From Chamaea fasciata (taxonomy: Eukaryota > Chordata > Aves > Passeriformes > Sylviidae), in the NCBI GenBank assembly GCA_029207755.1, contig JARCOQ010000002.1:112579745-112643744 (forward strand): 64,000 nucleotides of DNA, given 5' to 3'. Made by a program: the position numbers and the translations under genes. The notes under the pieces are model-generated. The model saw nothing but the letters and a program-made list of their open reading frames with translations, did no database searches and had not been told where the DNA came from. Shown piece after piece: positions 1-11,262 of the stretch (positions within the stretch are counted from its first letter, which is position 1; each line of letters opens with the position of its first letter).

Positions 1-1005
1 GTACTCTTTATTTATTTACTGAAATAAAACGGAATACTGCTCCTGAATACTGAAAGCCCTGAACATGTCAGATTTACATACTGCTGCAGAGCCATCACTG
101 ATCACTTGGGTTCAAGTGTAAAAATCCCTTTATAAGTCTGTTTAAGTAGCTCTTTTATCATAAGTAGAGTACTCAACAAAACTACTTGTTATTTTGAACA
201 GCATGAGAAACAAACACCGTGATTTCTTTTCAGTTCAGGACAAATCAGGTCGTTTTGCAAAACCTTATACATCGTGGTGACTTACAGAGCATGATCATCA
301 CAGCAAACTCAGAACTGTTCACAGAAAAGGTTTGTCAAAAGCCCAGGTTGTGAAGGAGTGCATGGTAACAGCTTTACTTGCTTTGTACAGAAAAAGCCAG
401 ATAATTAAACAAGCAGGATTATATCACACAGATTATATGATGCACAACATCATTTAACAAGTTAGTTCTGGAATTGTTTCAGGAGGGCTCTTCCTGAAAC
501 ACACACACTCTCTGGGTCCTTTGAAACAAAAATAACGCCTTTCCCATGCACCCCCCTCAATTTCAGTCAAAAAAGAATCATGCATTCAATTTCTGATTTT
601 GATTATCTGAATAAAATTAAACTAAGAGTTTGGCATCAGGAAATTAAGACCCATCACTCTCTCCAACACAACATGAATATTCAAATAAGCACACATCTAT
701 AACTCATAACCCATTAATTTAACAAATTACTAATCTTTCTTTCCCCTTGTCTTCAAGTTGCCGTTTAAGATGTCGGAAGCACTCCATGACAATATAGAGA
801 AAAAAATGCAGGAGTGATTGCCAGATGAGAGGAAACTCCTTTATCTAATCTTAAGTGTTCCTCCTAGGAAGGAAGAAAAGTGCCCATAGGTTGTTTTTCT
901 CATTTACACATGGGCAAAGGTCGCTCTTGGGTAATTTCACAGATCCAGCTGATGTGATATCAATGTCCCTGTTTTTACCATCCCTTCAAAATCATGACAA
1001 CCAAG

Positions 1006-1362
1006 TGTGCTGGTTTGGGCTGGCGATGGAGTTAATTTTCTTCACAGTAGCTAGCACAGGCTGTGTTTTGGATTTGTGCTGAAAAGAGAGTTGAAATATA
1101 GAGATGTTTTTGTTAGTGCTAAGCAGCTCTTGCACAGAGCCAAGGCCTTTTCTCACTCTCACCCCACCCCAGTACTGCCAGGCTTGGTGTACATGAGAAT
1201 TTGGGAGGGGACACTGCCAGGACCGCTGACCCCAACTGAGCCCAGGGATATCCCACACCATGGTATCATGCTGGGGGAAGAAGGGGGAAATATTTGGGGT
1301 TAGGGTGGAGAAGCAAGTGAGTGGCTGTGTGGGGCTGAGTTGCCATTGGGGTTTAAACCTCA
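1006..1362 (+). mobile_element. Solo LTR, ERVL-like, internally deleted
   Basis: It begins TGTGCTGGTTTGGGCTGG and ends around GGGGTTTAAACCTCA, which matches the two ends of a bird ERVL-type LTR that I know from memory. The middle of that LTR, including its usual AATAAA-type region, seems to be missing, so the copy is shorter than expected. No clear target duplication flanks it. The family name is from memory. Confidence 0.55.
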
Positions 1363-1810
1363 TTGCCAGGGAAGGTGTTCCAACTGCTGGGAAAAGTTTA
1401 TCTCAAAAAGAGACAAGCAGCAGCACCCAAGGAAGTAGAGGTGACTGGGCTTCACCTCCAGTCAGGAAAAGTCTCAAATAAAACCTCCTGGAATCTCTTT
1501 CCAAGGACAGTCATGCAGTCACAGACACTCAATGAGGAATTTCAGAGGCACACCACACCTGACCAATCTCACTGACTTCTGCATCAAGACTGGATGCACA
1601 GATGAGGAGAACAGTGGCTGTGGCACATCTTGGCTTCAGTCAGGCTTTGGACACTGCCTCCCATGGCATTCCCATTTAGAAGCTGAGGATGTGGGGCTGA
1701 ACAAACCAGCCAGTGTGGGCTGAAGATGGGCTGCAGCTCTGGGTCCAAAGGAGACTTGTGACAAGCAGAGAGCCCCAGTGGTTTGTGAGTGGAGGAAAAA
1801 CTGTTCCATA

Positions 1811-2907
1811 TCCTGGAGAAAAGGAGGCTCAGGAGAGACTTTCTCACTCTTTACAAGTCCCTGGCAGGAGGGTACAGCCTGGTGAGAGTCAGTCTCTTCC
1901 CCCATGCAGCAGCAACAGGACAAGAGGACACAGCATCAAGCTGTGCTAGGACAGGCTCAGGCTGGACACCAAGAGGAATTTCATCGTGGAAAGGGTTGTT
2001 AAACACTGGAATAGGCTGCCCAGGGAGGTGGTGGACTCATCCCTCCTGGATGTGACTGAGGAAGGCCTGGATATGGCACTCAGTGCTCTGGGCTGGGGAC
2101 AAGGTGGGGAGCGGTGTCTTGGGTTGCAATGTAAGATGTAACCAAAATCATGTATTCTATTCCATCTGTTAAAACCAGGTGGGGAGGTGTTTTTCTTTAT
2201 CCCTTCTATGACCCATCCCTCAAAACTCTGGGGGAGGGATTTTCTGTTTATAGGCCAGCTGTTAAAACCAGGTGGGGCAGTGTTCTTTATCTCTTCCAGG
2301 ACCCATCCTCCCTCCAGGGGATATCTGCTGCTAATGGGCCATCAAGGCTCACTGCATGGCTGATACAATTACATCATCCCATTGGGAGGAGCCAAGCACT
2401 CCTACCTGGATAAAACCTGAGATTCAGAACACCAGGGCAACCTGTTTGCACTGGATTCCCAGAGGAAGACTGGACCCATCTCTCCACCACTGGACCTTCA
2501 GAAAAAACTACACCCTTCTACAGGATCATCTCTGCTCCAACAGAACCCCATCTGTCACTCCAGGAGGACTTTATTGGACTGCTACCAGCACCCTGACCAA
2601 CAGGGTTTCAGGCTGTATTCTGACTCTGTCAGTGTTTTCTTTTTTTTGTTGGTTTGCTTTTTTTGTACTACTACATTTTTAATTTTCCTAGTAAAGAACT
2701 GTTATTCCTATTCCCATATTTTTGCCTGAGAGCCCCTTAATTTCAAAATTACACTAATTCAGAGGGAGGGGGTTTACATTCTCCATTCCAAGGGGGGCTC
2801 CTGCCTTCCTTAGCAGATGCCTGTCTTTTCAAAGACAAGCAGTCACAGGTTGGACTCGACGGTCTTGGAGGTCTTTTCCAACCTCAGGGATTCTGTAGTT
2901 CTATGAA
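1811..2907 (+). mobile_element. CR1 LINE fragment, split by a solo LTR
   Basis: The 5' part (1811-2114) reads as CR1 3' sequence, from the ATCCTGGAGAAAAGGAGG segment to CTGGGGACAAGGTGGGG. The 3' part (2838-2907) resumes at TCACAGGTTGGACTCGACGG and ends with TTCTGTAGTTCTATGA, the typical CR1 terminus. The two parts are separated by the LTR at 2115-2837. Confidence 0.85.
2115..2837 (+). mobile_element. Solo LTR nested in CR1 (5-base target duplication)
   Basis: This 723-base element starts TGTCTTGG and ends CAAAGACA, giving inverted ends TGTCTT/AAGACA. It is flanked by AGCGG (2110-2114) and AGCAG (2838-2842), a 5-base duplication with one mismatch, which suits ERVL-type integration. The host CR1 resumes exactly after the second flank. 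A polyadenylation-like AGTAAAGAAC and a T-rich stretch lie in its 3' third. Confidence 0.85.
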
Positions 2908-3014
2908 GGTCCTCATCAAGAACCTACATGAGGGAGAGACTGCACACTCAGATTTGCATGGGATCTACATCAAAGGGAGTAGCTGACATGCTGACTGCCA
3001 CAGCCACCAGTGAC

Positions 3015-3235
3015 ATTTTTTGAGGCTCAGGTTGGACTACAGGAAATATTTCCTCCCCAGGAGACTGTGGCAGGAGACTGGAATGCTCTGTCTGGGCAGA
3101 GCAGGATTCTCCATCCTCAGAGTTTTACAAGCCTTGGTTGGGCTCAGCCATGGCTCACCTGCCCTGGTGACAGCCCCACCTCATTTGGGATGTGTGCTAG
3201 GTGACCTACAGAGCTTTCTTGCAACCAACAGTTTT
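3015..3235 (+). mobile_element. Old CR1 fragment
   Basis: A divergent CR1 3' segment is recognisable from TTGGACTACAGGAAATATTTCCTC through GGGATGTGTGCTAGGTGACCTACAGAG to CAACCAACAG. It belongs to a different, older subfamily than the copy at 1.8 kb. Confidence 0.65.
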
Positions 3236-4750
3236 TGAATATCTACCTGATTTCACTGGGGCCAGGATCCCTCCAATTTATTCATTTAAATGTAGTTAAA
3301 AGTAGTTAAAGTATTTAAAATGGAAGAAGCACAGTGTACCCAGAAGCATACTGATTTTTGTATTCTGAGCACATTGCAGGACTCCATCAGTGCAACCCAA
3401 ACCAGGAACTGTTCCTGCAATTGCTCTGGACTGTAATGACTTGATTTTGAGTAATTTTACAAAGCACCCTTAACTAACTCTTCAGGGCCTGGACTTCAAG
3501 GTTTCATTATTAACCTTATATTAAAGTTCTCAAAATACTGTCTCCACTGAGAACACTGATCAGAGGCTGTGACCTTCACTTGATTTCAGCCTGTCTTTCT
3601 CCACACACAAGCTCTGCTGTTGCTGTTTCTAATGGCTTATGTTTCTGATGAGAGAGGCCTTGTCCTTCAGTCTCAATAACATCAATTAAGAGACAAGGGA
3701 GAAAGAATGCTTGTGCTTTTAATTAAGTTTGCTCTAGCCACTGCCTATGGAAGGGGATAGCTGGCTGGCATGGAAAATCCTGAAGTAGTGCAGAAATAGC
3801 TATCAAGTGCAAATCCTGGATTTTCCAGACCTGTATCATATCAGTGTGATGTGAAATATCTCCATTAACATCTAAATATATGAGGTGAGGCTACTCTAGT
3901 AAGCAGCATGGAAATAATAGATTTCCCTCCATTCCCAGTGCATCTTAATGGAAAAAAGGTATAAAATCCCATGTTAAAACACATATGAGGTAGTGAGAAG
4001 GGTGATACTCCCCAGTTTCCCAGCACTCCTAGTATCTTTATCCATATGCTTCAGCTAAAGATAGACACTGCATTTTGGAGAAGTTTACCTGAAATAATTG
4101 AAACTAGAGAAAGGCAGAAAGGAAGGAAGAAGAAGTGTGATTCAGACAGACAAAGCTTGGCTGTGATTAATCTCAGCTTAAGCTAAACACAGCAAATTTA
4201 GTGCACAATAAACACCAGAACTAACAAGTTGTATTTTATAAATAACCAGATTCGTCAGGGTCTGTCCAGATCACGGACTGATTGAGGCCTGTGGCCCAAA
4301 CTAAACAACAAATTAGGTTTTGACTAAGTAATTTTGCTTCTGGATGTAATGTCAACTAACTGATACAATCACTGACTTTTCATTTTTGTTTTCAAACAAA
4401 AGCAAAGCATGTTGAAACTTTTAATTCCTTGCAAATCTATTCAGGTAAGAAATTGGCTGAAATTGGTGTGATTTTGCAAACGATTTTTACCCTGTAATCA
4501 TCTTCTCTCTTCTCCAGTTCTAATTAGTGCTGCTAATGCTCACTCAGAGCTCAGCTGCGCTGCCTGTTCTTGGTGTCAGGCAGGGTTTTGCATCAGGCAA
4601 AGCCAAAATTCCCACCAGGCAGCCAACATCCCACTCCCATGGGATGTCACAGCAGCCCCAGGAGCTGCCTTCTCATCCTGTCCTACATGGAAGACCCAGA
4701 ATCCAAAAGACCCCCCTAATTTCCACCATGGGTGCAGAACAGGTACTTAC

Positions 4751-4839
4751 AGCTCGGGATTGAAGTAGGATGTGACATCAGGATCAGGCACACCTGCTAC
4801 AGCAAAATTGCTGCTCCCAGTGTCAACCAGAATATTTAA
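4751..4839 (-). CDS. BACE2: BACE2 exon 2 (first catalytic aspartate, DTGS)
   Basis: This 89-base exon continues in phase 0 from exon 1 and encodes residues 107-135 plus two bases of the next codon. It contains ILVDTGSSNFAVAG, the N-lobe active-site motif of pepsin-like aspartyl proteases. The catalytic aspartate is residue 112 when counted from the exon 1 ATG. FAVAG is the BACE-type continuation, and the surface loop VPDPDVTSYFNPE follows. The acceptor is a T-rich tract ending ggcag, with the exon starting at 4839. The donor is GAGCT|gtaagt. The 89-base length and phase 2 end match my memory of exon 2 in BACE genes. The next exon should begin with the conserved SSTYR-type segment and lies outside the window. 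The second catalytic aspartate is encoded far downstream, also outside. Confidence 0.95.
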
Positions 4840-5080
4840 CTGCCAAAAACAACAAAAAAGAGAAAGGAGAGGTGATTTGCATATCCAAATGAACAACAAC
4901 AAAAAATCATTGCAGTTTTTGTCTAAACTCCCTTCAGTTTTAAAGTCATGGCGAGCATTGCCCTGAGAAATAAATTTAGTGTCACTTTTGGGAAAGATAT
5001 ACCGCTGCAGCCCATTCAAAACAGCTGATCAGGCTGAAATGCTTTAAAATAGTCCTGTTCCTGGAAGGGGGAAAATCTGC

Positions 5081-5192
5081 CAAGCCCACATTTGCTCAGC
5101 AGATGAATTCCTGATCATCTCAAATTTCTTTTTGGCCCAAGCTCACATTTGCACAGCAGATGAATTCTGATAATCTCAAATTTCTTTTGGCC
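5081..5192. repeat. Tandem duplication, about 57-base unit, two copies
   Basis: The unit beginning CAAGCCCACATTTGCTCAGC (5081) is repeated at 5138 with a few substitutions and two short deletions. It lies 240 bases inside intron 1 from the exon 2 acceptor. Confidence 0.9.
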
Positions 5193-7627
5193 CAAACCAT
5201 GAGTCTTGGCAACCTGTCCAGAACACAGGCTGAAATATGGACTGCTTAAAGCCCTGTTTGTCTTAGAACTTGTGAAATTTCAAGGTAGGGGCTGAGGGCA
5301 GGTCTGGCCAGAAATAAGCAGAAGCACGAAGCTGCCTCGTGGACTGGAAAACACAGGAGCAACGCCCAGTTCATCCTGAGCAGCAGCAACCTTGCACAGC
5401 CTTTACCACCTTTAAAAATGAGGATGGCAGATTTGTTAACACCGTGATTGAAAGGTGGCCTAAGAGGGGACCACTTGTTTGGGTAATTGGGAGGGTGATT
5501 TAGGCTGAAAATTGCCACATGGACAGAATAGGATACCTCCTTTCCCCATCTAGCTCAGGTAACCAGGCTGGTCCATCACAGCTGCACAATGGTAAAGATG
5601 AAACTGCAGCCACATGATGGAAAACTTCTTTCAGTGAAACCTGGAAACTACATTAGGTACAGAGCCATTAAATGATAAGTTTAAGTCAGTCAGAGACTTT
5701 GCTGCTCCCTAAAGCAATGGTCACACTTTTCCCCTGCTCTTGGCTGGATGTTTCCCAGGCCTCCCCGGCAAAGCCACAGGGCTGTGATGCAAATCAGATC
5801 AGGTTCCTCACCTACAGACACCATGAAAAAATAGCAATCTGCCACATCAGACTGCTACTCAAATAGATACCAGAAAAGGGCGATTCCCTCCTTTGGTGAC
5901 AACACGGTCCCAGGTGGGCTTAAAACACCTGCTCCCCATAAAAATATTAGAGAATTAAGAATTTTCCTGTAGGAGGGAGTGAGACAGGAAGGTTTGGTTG
6001 CCCATGGCTTGAAGCCAGCTCAAACCAGCCCCTTTGGTAGTTCCCACCTCTCCTTAAGATGTAGCTTGGCATCTACAACAGGAAGGGCAAGAGAGAAAGA
6101 TCAGGGAAACAACTTCGGTGTTGACAAAGGAAGTGGGGGAAAAGGGCTGAGCTCAGAAATGAGTGTAAACACAAAAGAGGATAAAGCATTTGAAAAAGAT
6201 GCGCTGAATCCTTCTCTAATAAGACAACATAGACAAAAGGTGTGAGTCAATGTTTAAAAAACGTCTTTGGTTTGCTCACAGAGGAGGAGGGAGGTGATGG
6301 TTACCCTTGTTTCACCCTTTTAATACAGTATGGGTCTGAGGAACTCTGAAATTTAAACAAGAACACAAAACCAACCAGTAATTTCTGAGAATTCTGCAGG
6401 CACACTCTGTCATTGGTATTCCCAGCCCTAATCTTGCAGAAATTTTAAGACTAAAAAGAAACAAACCTTAGCAAAGTGCCTCGCTGCATCCCGGATTTTA
6501 GATTAAGCAAAGACAATACATTAAAATTTATTTTGCAACCACACAAGCTAGACAGAGACATCTGAAAACAAAAGGACATCCACAAGTTCACTTGGCTCCA
6601 GGAGCTGGGGCTTTAAAAGAAAATAAGAACCTCTGAGGCACTGCAATAAAATCCAAAGTTTGCTACATACTTCATTTCAATGGTATCAAAAGCCTAACAT
6701 TTTTTCAACTATCCAACAAAATACAAACTATTCGTCTCCCCCCCTTCTCTGGCATAGAAATCATATTAAAAATAAACAACAAAGAGCAGCTCCAATGTGT
6801 GCGTGCATCTATCAGGACCGACAGCATTTGCCTCAAAGGGGTGCTGCAGGGCTTAAATTAATTAGCCTTTCTGGGGTAGTCTGTGATGCTTGAGTAATGG
6901 GCACTATACATCAGCTGCATAAATACATGTAGGTGTTGCCTTAGCCTCAGTGATATGCATGGCAGTGTACACGGAGGAGGACTTGGAGGAAAGAAAAAAA
7001 ACACCACAAACAAACCAACCAAAACCAAGCAAAAAGCACTAAATGTGACACACGCGAAAGATATTTTACCCCCCGCACCTTAAATACGATGTTATCGTCA
7101 CGGAATTCACAAACCATGGAAGGAAAGGGCGAATTTACTACCCACAGGACGGAGCACACCAAGATTTCCAGAAGAAAGCAGATATCCCCCACAAAGAAAG
7201 AGGGAGAGCACAAAAGCTGGCTAGCCCTGCAAGCTGCAGCCCACTTGGACACAGCAGAGCTCACATGACAGATGCTATTGAGGCTGACATTCTCTATCCA
7301 CGAGTTTGTGCATAATGAGATGAGGGGCAGACACTGATTTATTGTAGCCCTCACAATAGGGCCAGTGATTAGCAGCTCATTTCGGGGTGGGTTATAACTT
7401 ACTGAGTTCGCTTTCTCTCCTGACTACCCTTCAGGTCCGAGTTTTCTTTAGTCTCATTAAGGACCGCTTTCATGTTGTCTCCACTGCTTCATTCCACGCT
7501 GCCTGCTGGGCTCATGGACCTGCTGGGGCAGCTTGGGGGGAGGCTCTGGAGAGTCACAAGGTGGCCACTGAAGGAGTCACAGTCCAGGGGTTCCCATCCT
7601 GTCCTGTCTTACTCAATCACAGAGAGA

Positions 7628-8191
7628 TGTTGGAACCCTGGGCACTGAGAATTTTAGACTTTCTGTGCTGACAGGCACTGACCCTCCCGAAAACACCGCA
7701 TTTGACCTGAGGCTGTGGAAGAGGCTTCCAAAATTGAGTGACAGCACTGGGATTGTGGCTGTGGAGTTTGAATAGAAGTGTGTGACATCACAGGGTGGAA
7801 AACTTAAAGGTTTTAGTATATGGTAATAGATATACAAAGCAAGGTGGAGGTTTTAGGGCGGAGGCCAAGTCTTTTTTCCACCTTCTTCTTCATCGGTCTG
7901 GGTGGTTGTTGGGGGTTGGGTATTTTGTAATTGAATAGAAAAGTGCATTGCAGGCCATGGGTGTTTGGTTATTGGGTTAAAAGTAAAAATAATTTAGGTG
8001 TCATTTCTCAGTTGGACAGTTTACCCTTAAAAGGCCTTGTAGAGAGAGAGATAGGGGACATTTTTAGTTTGTTAGCTGGAAGTGCTGTAGAACTCATGGT
8101 TTGTGAGACTGTAATGTAGACAAGAATTAATAAACATCGGAGTCCGAACAAGAAATACAGTCTGGTGCATTTAATCCTGCTTCTGGCAAAA
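7628..8191 (+). mobile_element. Solo LTR, family A copy 1
   Basis: It starts TGTTGGAACCCTGGGCACTG and can be aligned over its full length with the element at 16917-17464. It has AATAAA in GAATTAATAAACATC near the 3' end. The terminal bases are degraded to GGCAAAA where the other copy has AACAACA. No target duplication was found. It is antisense to BACE2. Confidence 0.8.
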
Positions 8192-8205
8192 ATAAGATAA
8201 AATTC

Positions 8206-9075
8206 AACAGTGAACAGCCCTGCTGAGAAGGACTTGGGGGTGCTTGGGTGGGGGAGAGGCTGGGCATGTCCCAGCAATGTCAACTTGCAGCCCAGAAAGC
8301 CAAAAGTGTCCTTGGCTGCATCCAAATCAGCGTGGATGGGTCTGCCCCTGATGCCTTAAGGTTTAGCTTTCATGTTTTTCAGACTCTGTGCTGCCTAGGG
8401 GTGTAGATCTGAGCCTCATACTAAGTACTCGCGAGCTCTCCTCACAGAGCAGGGAGACAAAACAAATCCTTTCCCTGCTGAAGACCAAGGACAACTTTCA
8501 GGCCCAAAAGCACAAACAAGGGTGGCTGAAGGGAGGAATAAGAAGGATGGGACCTCACAACCTGAAGCTGTAATTGGACAATTAAACCCCAATATGCAAA
8601 TGGACCAAAACTTATAAAAGTGTGAGATCTTGTGTCGTGGGTTTTGTAAAAGGCTCTTGTACCGCTCAAGGTGTATTCTAAAGGCCTTTCAATAAATATC
8701 TACTTTATTCTCCAGCTCTGTCCCAGGTCAGCCTTCGTGAGACACCACCCCTGTGCCCTGCTCAGGTGAGAGCCCACCTGCAGAGCTGCCCCAGCCCTGG
8801 GGCCCAGCACAGGGAGGACGTGGAGCTGCTGGAGAGAGCCCAGAGGAGGCTCCAGGATGAGCAGAGGGATGGAGCAGCTCTGCTGGGAGGAAAGGCTGGC
8901 ACAGCTGGGATTGTTCAGCCTGGACAGGAGAAGCTTTGGGCTGAGCTCAGGGTGGCCTTGCAGGGCCTGAAGGAGCCCCAGGAAACCTGGAGAGAGACAA
9001 TTCCCATGGGCTGGAGGGACAAGACACAGGGAATGGCTTCAAACTGACAGAGTGGGTTTAGATAAGATATTAGCA
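8206..9075 (+). mobile_element. CR1 LINE fragment, split by a solo LTR
   Basis: The 5' part (8206-8348) reads CCCTGCTGAGAAGGACTTGG and on to CAGCCCAGAAAGCC. The 3' part (8748-9075) continues through GGACGTGGAGCTGCTGGAGA to GGCTTCAAACTGACAGAG. The true CR1 3' end is missing. The LTR at 8349-8747 lies inside it. Confidence 0.85.
8349..8747 (+). mobile_element. Solo LTR, family B copy 1, nested in CR1
   Basis: It starts TGATGCCTTAAGG and ends GAGACACCA. It is flanked on both sides by CCCC (8345-8348 and 8748-8751), compatible with a 4-base target duplication of gammaretrovirus-like (ERV1) type. It carries CAATAAATATC near its 3' end and is homologous throughout to the antisense copy at 32480-32898. 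Confidence 0.85.
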
Positions 9076-10368
9076 TTAAAACCAATTAAAAAGTTCTTTT
9101 ATTTTGCTTTTGGAAGAAGCAAAGCCTTTTTTGGGTTTTTTTTTGTGGGTATTTTTGTGGTTTCCAAGTTCAATTTCAGTCCTACACAACATACGCTGAG
9201 AGCAAATGCACTGAATTGTTTCTTCCCCCTGAAGGTCACCTTAACCACAGCTGTAGGACAAGAAACCTGCACCTAGTAAATATCTGGAGATTATTTTGCT
9301 GTCTGCATTTCTTATATGCAAATAGTGTTGTTATTATTAACAGGAGACTCATAAAGATCTCTATTTTACAGTAAGCAAGACAGGAACATCCACCTCTGCC
9401 ATGACAAACTCACAGAGGGAATCTGACACTATCTATATGCCATAAATTTGCGGTTATAAAGAGAAGCAAATCCAAACTTGTTTACTGAAAGTCACGAACA
9501 CTGAGAGCAGAAGTCTTGGAGGTCATGCATTTTGCATTTTTTCTACTCTGAAGGAGTGGAGACACAAAAAAAATCCCCAGTCCTAATGATTTCTTTCAAC
9601 TGGAAGTCAAACACTTGGTCAATACTTCAAGGATCCCTTAAGCTTCCCAGTGCTTGATTCAGCACCAGTATCAAATATCACTTACTGCATGCTTTGTCGA
9701 TAATTTAACTTACCATTATGTCTTTAACATTTTTAAATCTTCCATTGCTAAATATTGTTGCATTTTGCTATCAGAAAAAACCAAAAATTGCCTGTTTTTT
9801 CACTCAGCAAAGCTTTGGCTGTCTGTGATTGAGGCACCTGCCCTGGTACAGCAGGTGATGTCAACATGACACATCCACACCAGGCTGGTTGTTATTCATG
9901 CCTCATTTAACTGCCTGGCGTAAAACAATTTGCAGTTACCCAGCATGCATTCAGAAAGTGACTTCCTTCACATTTTCTAGGGAAAGTGAGAGCAGCAATC
10001 ATTCATTTTTTTGTTGCATAGACGTTGCTTGTATCCCTTAACTGGGACAGAAGTTGCCTCTGTTCTGGTACATACCCTGCTCAGATTTTATAGAAGTTTC
10101 TCTTCCCTGTTTTAGTTTGAGGTTGGGAAGTTTTGGAAACTTGCAGAAAATTATACAAAACAAATCTCACAGGCTGAAAGTGCAAAATGGATTTATTTGA
10201 GACAGCTGCCTGCATGATTGAGCATCCACAGCCTTTTCCAGGTGTGGAATCACAAGGCTTGCCTGCAAACCTGTTGTTTTTGATGTGATTCTCCAGGTTG
10301 CCTGCACTGAACTATGGATACTCTTCATCCCCACTAAAAGACTGGTCCATAGAAAAATCCACTGGGTT

Positions 10369-10392
10369 TTTTTTTTTTTTTTTTTTTTTTTT
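10369..10392. repeat. Poly-T tract
   Basis: A run of about 24 T on the plus strand in intron 1. Confidence 0.9.
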
Positions 10393-10481
10393 AAATGTTC
10401 ACAGGTTTGATCAATCCTTTTAGGCCAAGCAAAGTTCAATAAAGTTCCACAACTGGATAAGCTAACTTTCTACTAGTGAAA

Positions 10482-10797
10482 GGAGGTTGGAGTGAGCTGG
10501 TGTCAGTCTTTTCTCCCAGATAACAAGTGACAGGGTGAGGGGGAATGGCCTCAAACTGCACCAGGGGAGGTTTAGGCTGGATATTAGGGAAAAAAATTCC
10601 ATGGAAATTGTTGTAAAGCACTTGACCAGACTGACCAGGGAAGCAGAGAAGTCATCATCCCTGGAACTGCTAAAAAACCATGTGGATATGGCACTTGAGA
10701 ACATTGTTTATTAGTGAGCACAGTAATGGTGCTGGGTTGATGGTTGGACTTGATCTGAAAGGTCTTTCCCAGCCTCAACTTTCCATGATTCTCTAGA
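10482..10797 (+). mobile_element. CR1 fragment
   Basis: CR1 3' sequence runs from GAGGTTGGAGTGAGCTGG through CTGCACCAGGGGAGGTTTAG to the terminus CAACTTTCCATGATTCTC. Confidence 0.8.
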
Positions 10798-11021
10798 GAA
10801 ACCAGACTGCAAAAATGTATCTGGCTTTTCATTCCTACTTCAGCTGAAGCACTGGGAGTGGGGAAAAAAAAAAAAAGGAATAGGATTTGCACACATAGGG
10901 CCATAAATGCAGTAAAACATCTCATTCAGCCTCACATTTACTCTGGGGCTCAGTCAAAACTTTAATGATAATTGATAGTTTCCTTCACAAGGCAGCAGAG
11001 CAAAGAAGCTGGCTCTGTAAG

Positions 11022-11262
11022 AATTCACAGAATATCAGAATGGTTTGGGTTGGAAAGGACCACAAAGCTCATCCACTGCCACCCCCTGCCATGGGCAGGG
11101 ACACCTTCCACTGTCCCAGGCTGCTCCAAGCCCCAGTGTCCAACCTGGCCTTGGACACTTCCAGGGATCCAGGGGCAGCCACAGCTTCTCTGGACACCCT
11201 GTGCCAGGGCCTCAAACCCTCCTGAAGGAAGAATTTTTTCCCTAATATCTAATGGTATCTCT
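11022..11262 (-). mobile_element. CR1 fragment
   Basis: This is inverted CR1 3' sequence. On the plus strand it starts TTCACAGAATATCAGAATGG, continues through GCCATGGGCAGGGACACCTT, and fades out in CCCTAATATCTAATG. Confidence 0.9.

Larger units (their letters stand above)
1..4750 (-). other. BACE2: BACE2 intron 2 (partial, runs off the left edge)
   Basis: This is sequence downstream of the exon 2 donor. I looked on the minus strand for exon 3, which should encode an SSTYR-like start followed by the flap region, and did not find it. It contains an ERVL-like LTR, a CR1 split by a solo LTR, and an older CR1. Positions 1-1000 and 3240-4740 show nothing recognisable beyond AT-rich intronic sequence. 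Confidence 0.85.
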
